Positions 1 to 9,693 of a stretch of DNA of 64,000 nt are shown here, piece after piece (position 1 is the stretch's first letter; the number at the start of each line of letters is the position of its first letter). Location: assembly GCF_000772535.1 (NCBI RefSeq), contig NZ_JSUM01000006.1, positions 179,648 to 243,647 on the forward strand, written 5' to 3'. The DNA comes from Chelonobacter oris (lineage in GTDB: Bacteria > Pseudomonadota > Gammaproteobacteria > Enterobacterales > Pasteurellaceae). The notes beneath the pieces were generated by a model. That model made no database searches. It saw only the letters and a list, made by a program, of their open reading frames with translations, and had not been told where the DNA came from. The position numbers were made by a program, and so were the translations under genes.

Positions 1-1
1 C

Positions 2-1207
2 GATCTGAATAATGACTGCGTTGATCCGGATTATCACGGGAAAACCGCCGCCGAACTGATTTTGGAAGAGCGGCAGGATTCAAGCGGCTTGAATTCGCTG
101 GCGCAAACATTGAAGATAACCGCCCTGCTGAACCGACCGTTCAAACTACTGTCCACCGGTGAAGGGCGTAAAGTATTACTTGCCAAAGCCCTATTCAGCC
201 GTCCGCAGCTATTGATTCTGGACGAACCGTTCGAAGGTTTGGATCACGCCTCGCAATGTTACTGGCAGCAGCTATTGTCGGATTTATGCCGACAGATGAC
301 CGTCATTCTGATCATTAACCGACTGGACGATATTCCGGCGCAAGCCGACAGTATCGCGATGTTGGATAATTGCCGCCTGCTGTTGCAGGCAAATGCCGCC
401 GAGATAAGCGCCAGCCCGGTGTTCCGGCAATTGCGTGCCGCCGAAAGTGCGGTTCGGCAGCCCGTTCCTGATGCCGCAGAGCCGTCGCCGAAATTGCCTG
501 ACGGGCTGAATACGGTTTTTGATCTGCAAAATATCAACGTACGCTACGGCGACAAAATCATTCTTAACGGATTAAACTGGCAAGTCAAACCGGGCGAAAA
601 CTGGTGGGTTAAAGGCCCGAACGGTTGCGGAAAATCAACTTTACTTGCGCTTATCAACGGTGATCACCCGCAGGCATTCAGCAATCGGGTGAAAATTTTC
701 GGTAAACAGCGCGGTAGTGGTGAAACCGTATGGGAAATCAAGCAAAAAATCGGTTTTCTCAGCAATCAGTTTCATCTCGATTATCGGGTCAACTGCAATG
801 CATTAGCGGTGATTGCTTCCGGTTATTTTGACTCCATCGGCATCTACCAAACAATCCCCGACAGTATCCGCATCAATGCACTGCAATGGTTGGAGCGAAT
901 CAAAATGCGGCAATTTGCCGATAAGCCTTTTCGTTCGCTTTCTTGGGGGCAACAACGGTTACTGCTGATTGTGCGTGCAATGGTGAAACATCCGCCGGTT
1001 TTGATTTTGGACGAGCCGTTGATGGGATTGGACGGCATTAATCGGCATTTAGTTCTGACATTTATCGGGCAGTTGATCGACAATAGCCGAACACAGTTGC
1101 TGTTTGTCTCACACCACTTAGAAGACCAACCGAAATGCATTAACCGCACTTTTGAATTTATTGCAAATGGTGAAACTTACGATTATTATCAAAGCGAGAC
1201 GCAATAA
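2..1207 (+). CDS. modF: ModF-like double ABC ATPase, 5' truncated by window edge
   Basis: The reading frame is open from base 2, so about 401 C-terminal residues are present. E. coli ModF has roughly 490, so the first Walker A is outside the window. Visible are the LSTGEGRK signature and LLILDEPF Walker B of the first ABC domain, then a complete second domain with Walker [10 protein letters not shown], signature LSWGQQR, Walker B VLILDEPL and an H-loop SHH. ModF is a soluble tandem ATPase associated with molybdate transport genes in E. coli; its exact role is unsettled, and no modABC is visible here. The first in-frame start-like codon (TTG at 62) lies inside the ABC domain and is not the real start. 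Family assignment is strong; function is inferred from family. Confidence 0.88.
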   Translation, partial: DLNNDCVDPDYHGKTAAELILEERQDSSGLNSLAQTLKITALLNRPFKLLSTGEGRKVLLAKALFSRPQLLILDEPFEGLDHASQCYWQQLLSDLCRQMTVILIINRLDDIPAQADSIAMLDNCRLLLQANAAEISASPVFRQLRAAESAVRQPVPDAAEPSPKLPDGLNTVFDLQNINVRYGDKIILNGLNWQVKPGENWWVKGPNGCGKSTLLALINGDHPQAFSNRVKIFGKQRGSGETVWEIKQKIGFLSNQFHLDYRVNCNALAVIASGYFDSIGIYQTIPDSIRINALQWLERIKMRQFADKPFRSLSWGQQRLLLIVRAMVKHPPVLILDEPLMGLDGINRHLVLTFIGQLIDNSRTQLLFVSHHLEDQPKCINRTFEFIANGETYDYYQSETQ

Positions 1208-1245
1208 ATCCAATTATCAATAACCCAGTAGGGAGGAACCAATAC

Positions 1246-2163
1246 ATGGAATTTCTGGACGGACTGCCGCTTGTCGCCCTGTTTTTTGTACTGTTCATTA
1301 TTTTTACGCTGTTTTCAGCCCTAAAAACCGTATCGCAAGGATACCACTGGACGATCGAACGTTTCGGTCGCTATACCCGTACCTTAACGCCGGGTCTGAA
1401 TTTTATCGTGCCGTTTATCGACAGGGTCGGTCGCAAAATCAATATGATGGAACAGGTGTTGGATATTCCGTCGCAAGAAGTTATTTCCAAAGACAACGCC
1501 AATGTCTCGATTGATGCAGTCTGTTTCGTACAGGTGGTCGATGCGCGTAATGCGGCGTATGAAGTCAACCATCTGGAACAAGCGATTATCAATCTGACCC
1601 TGACCAATATTCGGACGGTTCTCGGCTCGATGGAGCTGGACGAAATGTTGTCGCAGCGTGACTCCATCAATAGCCGTCTGCTGACTATCGTTGATGAAGC
1701 GACCAATCCGTGGGGAGTGAAAGTCACCCGTATTGAAATCCGTGATGTCCGCCCGCCGAAGGAGTTAATCGATTCGATGAACGCCCAGATGAAAGCAGAA
1801 CGGAATAAACGTGCCGATATTCTGGAAGCGGAAGGCGTGCGCCAAGCAGCTATTTTACGTGCCGAAGGGGACAAACAATCACGCATTCTGCAAGCCGAAG
1901 GGGAAAGACAGGAAGCATTCTTACAGGCCGAAGCCCGTGAACGTGCCGCCGAAGCCGAAGCAAAAGCTACACAAATGGTCTCTGACGCTATTGCACAGGG
2001 CGACACCAAAGCGATTAATTATTTTATTGCGCAAAAATATACCGAAGCGCTACAAAAAATCGGACAAGCAGAAAACAGCAAAGTAGTGTTAATGCCGCTG
2101 GAAGCCGGCAATCTGATCGGCTCGATTGCAGGGATCAGCGAATTATTGAAAACCACCAAATAG
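1246..2163 (+). CDS. qmcA: QmcA-like SPFH/stomatin membrane protein
   Basis: 305 residues with one N-terminal membrane segment (about residues 6-28), then an SPFH/band-7 domain and a long Ala/Glu/Gln-rich coiled coil (about residues 175-245, repeated LxAEGxxQ units). This is the layout of E. coli QmcA, an inner-membrane SPFH protein that oligomerises and is linked to FtsH protease complexes and membrane microdomains. A GGAGG ribosome site lies just before the ATG. The NfeD-type gene follows 21 bases later; SPFH plus NfeD pairs are a classic conserved module. The protein is probably anchored in the inner membrane. Its client or membrane role cannot be read from sequence. Confidence 0.92.
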   Translation: MEFLDGLPLVALFFVLFIIFTLFSALKTVSQGYHWTIERFGRYTRTLTPGLNFIVPFIDRVGRKINMMEQVLDIPSQEVISKDNANVSIDAVCFVQVVDARNAAYEVNHLEQAIINLTLTNIRTVLGSMELDEMLSQRDSINSRLLTIVDEATNPWGVKVTRIEIRDVRPPKELIDSMNAQMKAERNKRADILEAEGVRQAAILRAEGDKQSRILQAEGERQEAFLQAEARERAAEAEAKATQMVSDAIAQGDTKAINYFIAQKYTEALQKIGQAENSKVVLMPLEAGNLIGSIAGISELLKTTK

Positions 2164-2184
2164 CGCAGGCAAGCGAGGTCGTCA

Positions 2185-2634
2185 ATGGAATGGTTCAGCA
2201 CATGGGTGTTTTGGTATTGGTTGATTTTAGGCTTTGTCCTGCTGATTGGTGAAGCCGTTATTCCGGGTATTTTTCTGCTTTGGTGGGGGCTCGCCGCTTT
2301 TATCGTCGGGATACTGAACAGTATGCTGAACATTCCCGTTGCTTGGGATTGGATTATCTTTGCCGGCCTGGCCGTCATTGCCGGTTTAATCTGGTGGCGC
2401 TACCAACATCGTAAAGATCAGCAGGAAGATCCGCATACCGCACTTAATCAGCGCGGCATTGCAATGTTGGGTCAGCAGGGCATTGTTACCGAAATACAGC
2501 AAAACCATATCGGGCGTGCGCACTTTGGCGATACCACTTGGCGCATTAAAGGGGAGAACCTGCAAAACGGCGACGTGGTTAAAGTCACCTCAATCAACGG
2601 TATTACCCTCAATGTTGAAAAAATATCAGGATAG
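2185..2634 (+). CDS. NfeD-family membrane protein (YbbJ-like)
   Basis: 149 residues. The N-terminal 70 or so contain two or three hydrophobic segments, followed by a basic stretch and a soluble C-terminal domain ending in a short beta-rich fold (GQQGIVTEIQ to VKVTSINGITLNVEK), the OB-like domain of NfeD proteins. This is the short NfeD type without a serine-protease domain. It lies directly after the SPFH gene, and the two products are expected to work together in the inner membrane. A GAGG site precedes the ATG. The next gene starts only 6 bases after the stop, so the three genes may share one transcript. Confidence 0.88.
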   Translation: MEWFSTWVFWYWLILGFVLLIGEAVIPGIFLLWWGLAAFIVGILNSMLNIPVAWDWIIFAGLAVIAGLIWWRYQHRKDQQEDPHTALNQRGIAMLGQQGIVTEIQQNHIGRAHFGDTTWRIKGENLQNGDVVKVTSINGITLNVEKISG

Positions 2635-2640
2635 TACAAA

Positions 2641-3228
2641 ATGCAGCATTTGATTATTTATGCCCACCCCAATCTGCACAGCTTCACCAAAGCCGTGGTT
2701 GATTCAATCACGGCAGTAAGTAAAAAGTGCGGTTATGACTGCACGATACGCGATTTATACCGCATGGGTTTCGACCCGATTTTGTCATACGAAGAGTTGC
2801 AAGGCTCCTACCAAGGCATTGTGGCGGCAGAAATCCGCCATGAACAGGAACTGATTCGGCAAGCGGATCTGATCACACTGGTTTACCCGTTATGGTGGAT
2901 GGGTTTTCCCGCTATTCTGAAAGGCTATCTGGATCGGGTGCTGACCCACGGCTTTGCCTATAAAACCGAAAACGGCATTTCACAAGGCTTGCTCAATGGC
3001 AAAAGACTGTGCCAATTCGTATTAATCGGCAGCCGTCTGGCGGAATATCAAAAGTGCGGTTTCGACAAATCAATCAAGGATATGCTGGTGGACGGGCTGT
3101 TTAATTATTGCGGCATTAGCGATATTCAACATACGATTTTTGACGAGATTCACATTATCGATCAAGCCGCCCGACAAAAGCTGTTGCAGCAAGCGGCAGA
3201 AATAACCCGACAAAATCTGTCGTCGTAA
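2641..3228 (+). CDS. flavodoxin-fold NAD(P)H:quinone oxidoreductase
   Basis: 195 residues of the Flavodoxin_2 family (KefF, MdaB, NQO-like). It begins with beta-strand LIIYAHP and an early Ser for FMN phosphate binding. The signature VYPLWWMGFPAILKGYLDRV (about residues 80-99) forms the flavin and active-site region. Such enzymes are cytosolic, bind FMN or FAD and make two-electron reductions of quinones or electrophiles. It follows the NfeD gene by 6 bases and sits next to a convergent MprA-type repressor that in other bacteria responds to phenolic toxins. That makes a detoxification role reasonable, but this is inference. I cannot choose between the subfamilies. Confidence 0.82.
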   Translation: MQHLIIYAHPNLHSFTKAVVDSITAVSKKCGYDCTIRDLYRMGFDPILSYEELQGSYQGIVAAEIRHEQELIRQADLITLVYPLWWMGFPAILKGYLDRVLTHGFAYKTENGISQGLLNGKRLCQFVLIGSRLAEYQKCGFDKSIKDMLVDGLFNYCGISDIQHTIFDEIHIIDQAARQKLLQQAAEITRQNLSS

Positions 3229-3234
3229 CTGCAT

Positions 3235-3263
3235 AATCCCTGCCGGCGCTTTCCGGCAGGATT
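3235..3263. terminator. GC-rich hairpin between convergent genes
   Basis: Arms AATCC-C-TGCCGG (3235-3246) and CCGGCAGGATT (3253-3263) form a stem with one bulged C and a 6-base loop. It lies between the quinone-reductase stop and the convergent mprA stop. Neither strand has a clear T-run, so bidirectional termination is likely but not certain. Confidence 0.42.
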
Positions 3264-3286
3264 GGAAACAGGCTCATGCAAATCAA

Positions 3287-3778
3287 TCAACTACTGACAT
3301 TGGCAATAATTTTATACAAAATCGTCGATAATTGTTGCATTTCCTCCTCAGAAATCCCCTCAAAAACCGCATGAATATTGCGCCACTGCTGCGGCAACCG
3401 CTCTTTGATAAACGCTTTACCTTTGTCGGTTAATTTTAATTCGAAACAACGGCGATCCGCATCACTGACAACCCGCTCAATCCAGTTTCTACTCACCAGT
3501 TCATCAGATATGCGAGTAGCATTGGTGCGCGAAGATCCCAAAATACTGCTCAATTTCGAAGGTTGAATCGTATGTTCCTGCTGGGTATACAAGACCACCA
3601 GCGCCATAAACAGCGTATCATTCAAATCCCAGTCTTTCAGCAAACGGCTGCGATGCTCCAAATAACCGCTGGCAGAGTGCAGCAATAACCGGATTAATAA
3701 CACTTTGTCCAACGGCAAATCCGGCTCCGATTGGGCACATTGTTTGATTGACGCTTCTATCTCGGCAAAATTTCGCAT
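3287..3778 (-). CDS. mprA: MprA/EmrR-type MarR-family repressor
   Basis: 163 residues. The winged-helix domain has the recognition helix SSRTNATRISDEL at about 82-94 and a wing RRCFELKLTDKG at about 109-120, closely resembling E. coli MprA (EmrR). MprA is a homodimer that represses the emrRAB multidrug-efflux operon and is released by uncouplers and phenolics. Here no emrAB genes follow; the downstream convergent neighbour is a quinone reductase and the divergent neighbour is a TRAP transporter. GAGGAA precedes the ATG. A 28-base dyad over its likely promoter suggests self-repression. The regulated efflux genes would have to be elsewhere; the MdtD-like exporter in this window is one unproven candidate. 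Confidence 0.88.
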   Translation of the reverse strand: MRNFAEIEASIKQCAQSEPDLPLDKVLLIRLLLHSASGYLEHRSRLLKDWDLNDTLFMALVVLYTQQEHTIQPSKLSSILGSSRTNATRISDELVSRNWIERVVSDADRRCFELKLTDKGKAFIKERLPQQWRNIHAVFEGISEEEMQQLSTILYKIIANVSS

Positions 3779-3812
3779 AAATACTTCCTCTCATTTCTAC
3801 ATAGTCCGATTA

Positions 3813-3840
3813 TTTTATAGTAACAATAGTTATTATAAAA
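3813..3840. promoter_or_regulatory. 28-base dyad, candidate MprA operator
   Basis: TTTTATAGTAAC (3813-3824), spacer AATA, GTTATTATAAAA (3829-3840): 12-base arms with one mismatch. It lies 35-62 bases upstream of the mprA ATG and overlaps TATAAT-like -10 candidates on the minus strand. AT-rich dyads of this size are typical MarR-family operators. Assignment to MprA is inference. Confidence 0.62.
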
Positions 3841-3906
3841 GCAGGAAAGCGTATTTTCTTTCCCGGTAAAGATTACCTTCTGAAAAATGTAAACAAATTG
3901 TTTAAT

Positions 3907-3928
3907 TTGTGTGAAGCAGATCAACATT
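3907..3928 (+). promoter_or_regulatory. CRP-like site upstream of dctP
   Basis: TGTGA (3910-3914), six bases, TCAACA (3921-3926), with flanking T's, matches the TGTGA-N6-TCACA CRP consensus with one substitution in the right half. Candidate -10 elements downstream are TACTAA (3945-3950), giving class II spacing, or TATGAT (3956-3961). Catabolite control of a C4-dicarboxylate transporter would be expected. Confidence 0.5.
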
Positions 3929-3973
3929 TCGTAAAATACCGTTTTACTAACATGTTATGATTGCTTATCTTGA

Positions 3974-5026
<1,053 letters not shown>

Positions 5027-5037
5027 TCTTCCCGTTC

Positions 5038-5062
5038 AAAGTGCGGTTTCCGACCGCACTTT
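5038..5062 (+). terminator. inverted USS hairpin between dctP and dctQ
   Basis: AAAGTGCGGT (5038-5047), loop TTCCG, ACCGCACTTT (5053-5062): a perfect 10-base stem made of two opposed uptake sequences, 12 bases after the dctP stop. The following T-run is short, so it is more likely an attenuator or mRNA 3' stabiliser than a full terminator. Confidence 0.55.
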
Positions 5063-5090
5063 CTCCGCATCTCGTTTTAAGGAATAACCT

Positions 5091-5717
5091 ATGAAGTTGC
5101 TTGAATTCTTGTGGGGAAAGATGGAGGAGGTCATGATCGCCTTTTCATTGGCGTTAATGACGACTATCACCTTTGTCTATGTATTGTTTAATAATATCTA
5201 CTCCCCGTTTTATGATTTGGCTGATGCCTATCCGTCCATGGAATCCCTGTTTCTGCCGATTGCCGATTTTTCCATTACCGTTGCCCAAGAGATGACTTGG
5301 AGCGTAGCGTTGACCAAACTGTTTTTTGCCATGCTGATCTTCTTCGGCGCATCTTACGGCGTGCGCACCGCCGGACATATCGGCATTGATGCGGCCGTAA
5401 AAAAATTCAGCACGCCGGTTCAACGCCGTATCAGCATCGTCGCCTGTCTTGCCTGTTTACTGTATGCCGCCATGATCGCCTATGCCAGTATCGAATGGGT
5501 CAGCGCGATGTTTCAGGCAAAAATCGGCGCAGAAGATCTGCAACATTTCGGTATTCAGCTGTGGCATATCGGTTTGATTGTGCCTATTGGCTACCTCATG
5601 ATCTTTATTCGTTTTGCCGAAATTTTTGTGCGCCTACTGAAAGGACAGCAAAATGATTTGGGATTGGCGGATGAAACCAAAGATGCCATGAAATTACAAG
5701 AAACAGAGAATCATTAA
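5091..5717 (+). CDS. dctQ: TRAP transporter small membrane subunit
   Basis: 208 residues with four predicted membrane segments (about residues 15-35, 65-90, 110-135 and 150-175) and no signal peptide. This is the DctQ topology, somewhat longer than average because of an extended loop after the first helix. The subunit partners DctM in the Na+-driven TRAP permease of the inner membrane. It starts after the USS hairpin that follows dctP, with TAAGGAATAACCT before the ATG, and is followed by dctM after 9 bases, so Q and M are tightly coupled. Confidence 0.85.
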   Translation: MKLLEFLWGKMEEVMIAFSLALMTTITFVYVLFNNIYSPFYDLADAYPSMESLFLPIADFSITVAQEMTWSVALTKLFFAMLIFFGASYGVRTAGHIGIDAAVKKFSTPVQRRISIVACLACLLYAAMIAYASIEWVSAMFQAKIGAEDLQHFGIQLWHIGLIVPIGYLMIFIRFAEIFVRLLKGQQNDLGLADETKDAMKLQETENH

Positions 5718-5726
5718 GGAGCCGTT

Positions 5727-7010
5727 ATGACTGTCGTCTTTCTGTTTATTTGCCTATTCGCCTTAATGCTGATCGGCGTTCCCGTTGCGGTCGCACTCGG
5801 CTTATCCGGCTCCTTGATTATCATCTTTTTCAGTCAGGATTCCATCAGCTCGGTGGCGATCAAGCTGTTTGAAACATCGGAACATTACACCCTGCTGGCC
5901 ATTCCGTTTTTCCTTCTGGCAGGGGCGTTTATGACGACCGGCGGCGTAGCCCGCCGACTGATAGACTTTGCCAATGCGACCGTCGGTCATATCCGCGGCG
6001 GTTTGGCGATTGCCTCAGTGATGGCGTGTATGTTGTTTGCCGCACTTTCCGGCTCCAGCCCGGCGACGGTTGCTGCGGTCGGTTCGATTGCCATCGCCGG
6101 CATGGTACGATCCGGCTATCCGATTGAATTCGGTACTGGTATTATCTGCAATGCCGGCACGTTAGGCATTCTGATTCCGCCGTCAATCGTGATGGTGGTA
6201 TATGCCGCCGCCACCGAATCGTCAGTCGGCCGCCTGTTCATGGCGGGCGTTGTGCCCGGTTTGCTCTTGGGCGGAGCGTTAATGCTGGCAATTTATATTA
6301 TCGCCCGTCTGAAAAATCTGCCGGCACTGCCGCGCGCTTCCGTCAAAGAGTGGTTCAGTGCCGCCCGCAAGGCGCTGTGGGGATTAATCCTGATGGTCAT
6401 CATTCTCGGCGGTATCTACAGCGGCGCCTTTACCCCGACCGAAGCCGCTGCCGTCGCTGCGATATATTCTTTCTTCGTTGCGGTATTCGTCTACAAAGAC
6501 ATCAAACTGAAAGCGTGTCCGAAAGTCTTGCTGGAAGCCGGCAAACTCAGCATTATGCTGATGTTTATTATTGCCAATGCCATGTTGTTCGCCCATGTTT
6601 TAACCACCGAACAAATTCCGCAGCAACTCACGGCATTGGTCGCCGAAATGAATTTGCAGCCGTGGCAATTCCTGATTGTGGTCAATATCGTATTATTGAT
6701 TGCCGGTGCATTTATGGAGCCTTCCGCCATTATTCTGATTTTAGTCCCGATTCTGTTTCCGATCGCCATGCAGTTAGGCATTGATCCGATTCATTTGGGG
6801 ATTATTATGGTGGTCAATATGGAAATCGGCATGATTACTCCGCCGGTCGGGCTCAATCTGTTCGTCTCTTCGGCCATTACCAATCTCAGCCTGCCGCAAG
6901 TGATTCGGGCGGCAACGCCTTGGCTGTTGCTGATGTTGGGTTTCCTGATTGCCATCACCTATATTCCGGCCATTTCACTGTCGCTGCCGAACTGGATCGG
7001 TGCAATGTAG
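5727..7010 (+). CDS. dctM: TRAP transporter large membrane subunit
   Basis: 427 residues, the usual DctM length, with about twelve hydrophobic segments. Family landmarks are visible: GSSPATVAAVGSIA (about residues 110-123), the Ile/Pro-rich stretch TLGILIPPSIVMVVY and the repeated counterpart NMEIGMITPPVGLNLFV near residue 365. These pseudo-symmetric motifs form the ion and substrate sites of the elevator-type transporter. It works with DctQ in the inner membrane to import the substrate bound by DctP, using a sodium gradient. AAGGAG lies 5 bases before the ATG. Confidence 0.9.
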   Translation: MTVVFLFICLFALMLIGVPVAVALGLSGSLIIIFFSQDSISSVAIKLFETSEHYTLLAIPFFLLAGAFMTTGGVARRLIDFANATVGHIRGGLAIASVMACMLFAALSGSSPATVAAVGSIAIAGMVRSGYPIEFGTGIICNAGTLGILIPPSIVMVVYAAATESSVGRLFMAGVVPGLLLGGALMLAIYIIARLKNLPALPRASVKEWFSAARKALWGLILMVIILGGIYSGAFTPTEAAAVAAIYSFFVAVFVYKDIKLKACPKVLLEAGKLSIMLMFIIANAMLFAHVLTTEQIPQQLTALVAEMNLQPWQFLIVVNIVLLIAGAFMEPSAIILILVPILFPIAMQLGIDPIHLGIIMVVNMEIGMITPPVGLNLFVSSAITNLSLPQVIRAATPWLLLMLGFLIAITYIPAISLSLPNWIGAM

Positions 7011-7018
7011 TTGCCCAT

Positions 7019-7052
7019 ACCGCACTTTACGCCGTTACGGTTAAAGTGCGGT
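7019..7052. terminator. inverted USS pair after dctM
   Basis: ACCGCACTTTA (7019-7029) and TAAAGTGCGGT (7042-7052) form an 11-base perfect stem between the convergent dctM and asmA-like genes. Opposed uptake sequences at convergent 3' ends are a known Pasteurellaceae terminator style. Confidence 0.65.
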
Positions 7053-7070
7053 TTAACCGGGTTTTGCGCG

Positions 7071-8354
7071 CTAATTTTTTTCTTTCAATTTCTCTCTGAG
7101 CAGCTGCTTCAGTTGGTTGCTCAATTTTTTATCTACGTTGATTCGATACTGCGGTGAACGGCACGGGCCGAATAAACTGACCGGAAGCTGATATTGTGCA
7201 TATCCTTCCATTGTCGGTAACAAACGTAATTCTAAACGGCACGTGAAATCGGTTAATGCCATTTCCCCTTTGCCGTTTAAATTCAAATCATCTCCGAATG
7301 CTTGGATACGCTTCAATTTGACGGTTTGGCGATTCCAGTCCAGCGCCACATTCACTTGGTTAAACGGCGTAACCGCACGATCGGCATATTGCGCCGCACC
7401 TTGCCGAATCGGATAATACTGGCTGATCATCTCAAGCAGATTCAAGCCGTTAAGTGCGGTATCCATCACCTTTAACTGCAATGTTCCCTCACTTAAAACG
7501 CCTTGTTCAAATACCGCCTTGCCGTCAAAATCCGTCTTGCCGTCAAGCAATACCGGCAGCTGTAAAAATGTCAATAACGGTGCCAACAACACGTTTTTTC
7601 CACTCAGGGTTAAATGTTGTTTTTGCGGTTCCGAAAGCGACGTGATCGATAAACGCCCGCCCGCCTGATCAAGCTGCAAGTACAAGCGCGGCGTCCCCGC
7701 TTCCGCCGAGATAACAATATGTGCAATCGCATCGCTTATCATTAGCCGATTTAACTGCGCCTGCCGTGCCGCCACTTGCCAAAGCGCCTGCTGCCGTGAA
7801 AAAGAGAGCATGTCCGCCTTGAAATCCAACGTGCGGTTATTCAAAAAATAATCCGCCGCCATCTCCGCATGAAACACTGGATTGTGCAATTCAATCCCAT
7901 TGGCAAAACGCCGCACTGCACCACTGAATTGCAGCTTATCACGATTGATCGTCTCGGCTACCATTGCCAGCGTTGCGGCGTGATAAACGGAATCAATATC
8001 CGTCAGTTCAAGATCGATCTTATCCAGTATCGTCTGCTTTTCGTCACTGACAACCCCGCCGACAAGCGCCGCCCGTTTAATGCTCGGCGAAAACCCGAGT
8101 AAAGCGAACCAGCCGAAGCGTAATGTCGCCCGTTCTGCCGAAACGCTCCAGTCACCATAGTGATATTGCGGCTGCGATAAGATTAAAGTCGGAATAGGAA
8201 AATAGGCCAGTTCAGCCTGTCGAAACTGGACATTCGGAATGTGCTGCAAAGATTCGGTGAGTGTACGTTCCAGGCGTGCGCTTTGGGAGTACAGCAGAAA
8301 ACCCAGCGCGGCTGCTCCGACAACCACAGAATACAACACGCGCTTTTTCCACAT
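7071..8354 (-). CDS. asmA: AsmA-like inner-membrane/periplasmic protein, short form
   Basis: 427 residues, clearly shorter than E. coli AsmA (about 617). One N-terminal membrane anchor (about residues 5-23) is followed by a long beta-rich periplasmic region. A C-terminal segment resembles the AsmA_2 domain, with GKGEMALTDF, and the last 30 residues are Lys-rich. The gene lies in the order udk-dcd-asmA, as in E. coli, starting 6 bases after dcd, which supports the identification. AsmA-like proteins belong to the bridge-like lipid-transfer family and influence outer-membrane assembly. Sequence similarity by eye is modest, so the name rests partly on context. Confidence 0.7.
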   Translation of the reverse strand: MWKKRVLYSVVVGAAALGFLLYSQSARLERTLTESLQHIPNVQFRQAELAYFPIPTLILSQPQYHYGDWSVSAERATLRFGWFALLGFSPSIKRAALVGGVVSDEKQTILDKIDLELTDIDSVYHAATLAMVAETINRDKLQFSGAVRRFANGIELHNPVFHAEMAADYFLNNRTLDFKADMLSFSRQQALWQVAARQAQLNRLMISDAIAHIVISAEAGTPRLYLQLDQAGGRLSITSLSEPQKQHLTLSGKNVLLAPLLTFLQLPVLLDGKTDFDGKAVFEQGVLSEGTLQLKVMDTALNGLNLLEMISQYYPIRQGAAQYADRAVTPFNQVNVALDWNRQTVKLKRIQAFGDDLNLNGKGEMALTDFTCRLELRLLPTMEGYAQYQLPVSLFGPCRSPQYRINVDKKLSNQLKQLLREKLKEKN

Positions 8355-8360
8355 GCGAGG

Positions 8361-8942
8361 CTAATCCTCGTCGATACGGCTGGCAACCGCACCTTGTTGG
8401 TTTTTGTATTTCGCATTACTGCGACTGTTATACGGTTTTGCCGCATCGCCGCTTAAAATTTCAAAACTCAGCGCCCCAATAACCATTTTAGGGCGCAATG
8501 CCAGCGGCAGTTTTCCCGAATTATAAAATTCCAGCACGATCTTGCCTTCCCAACCCGGATCAATACGGTGGGCGGTGACATGCACCATCAATCCCAAGCG
8601 TGCCAACGAAGATCGCCCGTCCAGCCAACCTATTACGTTGGCCGGCAGTTTCACCGATTCGTAGGTGGTCGCCAGTGCCAATACGCCCGGGTGCAGAAAA
8701 AAAGCCTCATCGTCGTTCAGTACGATTTCATCACTCATCACCCGTTCCAGCTGTGCCGACACTTCTTCTTTCGGGCCGCTCAGATCAATATAAGGCGCAC
8801 TGTATTCACGGAACACCCGAAACGAATTCCCCAAACGCACATCAACCGTTGCGCCGTTAATTTTGTCGTTTGCCGGACGCGGATCGAGCGCAATAATGCC
8901 TTGATCCAGATAAGATTCAATATCACGATCACATAATCTCAT
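8361..8942 (-). CDS. dcd: dCTP deaminase
   Basis: 193 residues, the same length as E. coli Dcd. It starts [15 protein letters not shown], and carries the conserved [13 protein letters not shown] stretch (about residues 110-122) with the catalytic Arg and Ser, and [17 protein letters not shown] (about 125-141), with the catalytic Glu in KIVLEF. The homotrimeric cytosolic enzyme converts dCTP to dUTP plus ammonia and supplies dUMP for thymidylate synthesis. It sits between udk and the asmA-like gene in a leftward cluster of nucleotide genes. Confidence 0.96.
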   Translation of the reverse strand: MRLCDRDIESYLDQGIIALDPRPANDKINGATVDVRLGNSFRVFREYSAPYIDLSGPKEEVSAQLERVMSDEIVLNDDEAFFLHPGVLALATTYESVKLPANVIGWLDGRSSLARLGLMVHVTAHRIDPGWEGKIVLEFYNSGKLPLALRPKMVIGALSFEILSGDAAKPYNSRSNAKYKNQQGAVASRIDED

Positions 8943-8957
8943 GCCGTTTCCTTGTCA

Positions 8958-9629
8958 TTATTTCTGTTTTAACATTTGTAAAATTTGCGCTTTCAAAATA
9001 TTAATCGCAATCCGGTTTTTGCCGCCGCGCGGCACGATAATATCGGCAAACTGTTTCGACGGCTGGATAAACTGTAAAAACATGGGGCGCACGGTTTTGC
9101 GATACTGCGATACTACTGATTCCAAACTCCTGCCGCGCTCCTGCATATCCCGTTGTAAACGGCGGATAAAGCAGATATCCAACGGTGCATCAACAAAAAT
9201 CGAAGCATTCAACTCTCTACGCAAGCGCTCGTCCGTCAGCAATAAAATCCCTTCCAGAATAATCACTCGACGCGGCCGGAATTCACGACTGTTAGGGGTG
9301 CGGGTGTGTTCCACATAACTGTATTCCGGCACTTGGATCGCTTCGCCACGCTTTAATTGCTGTAAGTGTGAAACCAGCAGATCATGATCCATCGAACTGG
9401 GATGATCATAATTGGTTTCGATCCGTTGTTCGAACGACAGATGACTTTGATCCTTATAATAGGAATCTTCCGAAATAATACCGATGTCGCTACCGCCGAC
9501 TTCCTCACACAACTCTTTGTGAATCGTAGAAGCGATTAAACTTTTACCGGATGCCGAAGCGCCGGCAATGGCAATAATAATGGTGTTGGTGTCGGCTCGT
9601 GCGTTGGAATTTGCCGTGCTGTCGCTCAT
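8958..9629 (-). CDS. udk: uridine kinase
   Basis: 223 residues from the ATG at 9629, which has AAGGA 6 bases upstream; an in-frame TTG two codons earlier is rejected. P-loop [11 protein letters not shown] lies near residues 25-35, followed by DSYYKDQ and [13 protein letters not shown], standard uridine kinase motifs. The enzyme phosphorylates uridine and cytidine in pyrimidine salvage. The N-terminal 15 residues are Ser/Asn/Asp-rich and add to the E. coli length of 213. It is the first gene of the leftward udk-dcd-asmA set. Confidence 0.95.
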   Translation of the reverse strand: MSDSTANSNARADTNTIIIAIAGASASGKSLIASTIHKELCEEVGGSDIGIISEDSYYKDQSHLSFEQRIETNYDHPSSMDHDLLVSHLQQLKRGEAIQVPEYSYVEHTRTPNSREFRPRRVIILEGILLLTDERLRRELNASIFVDAPLDICFIRRLQRDMQERGRSLESVVSQYRKTVRPMFLQFIQPSKQFADIIVPRGGKNRIAINILKAQILQMLKQK

Positions 9630-9693
9630 AATCAATCCTTGTAATCAATTTTATAAAGTATAACAAGATTTAGCGGATTACGCACCCGCCCAA

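Noticed and set aside
1371..2009. 212-codon antisense frame over qmcA
   Set aside because: Shadow of the strongly biased coiled-coil codons; Ser/Arg-rich, without any family match.
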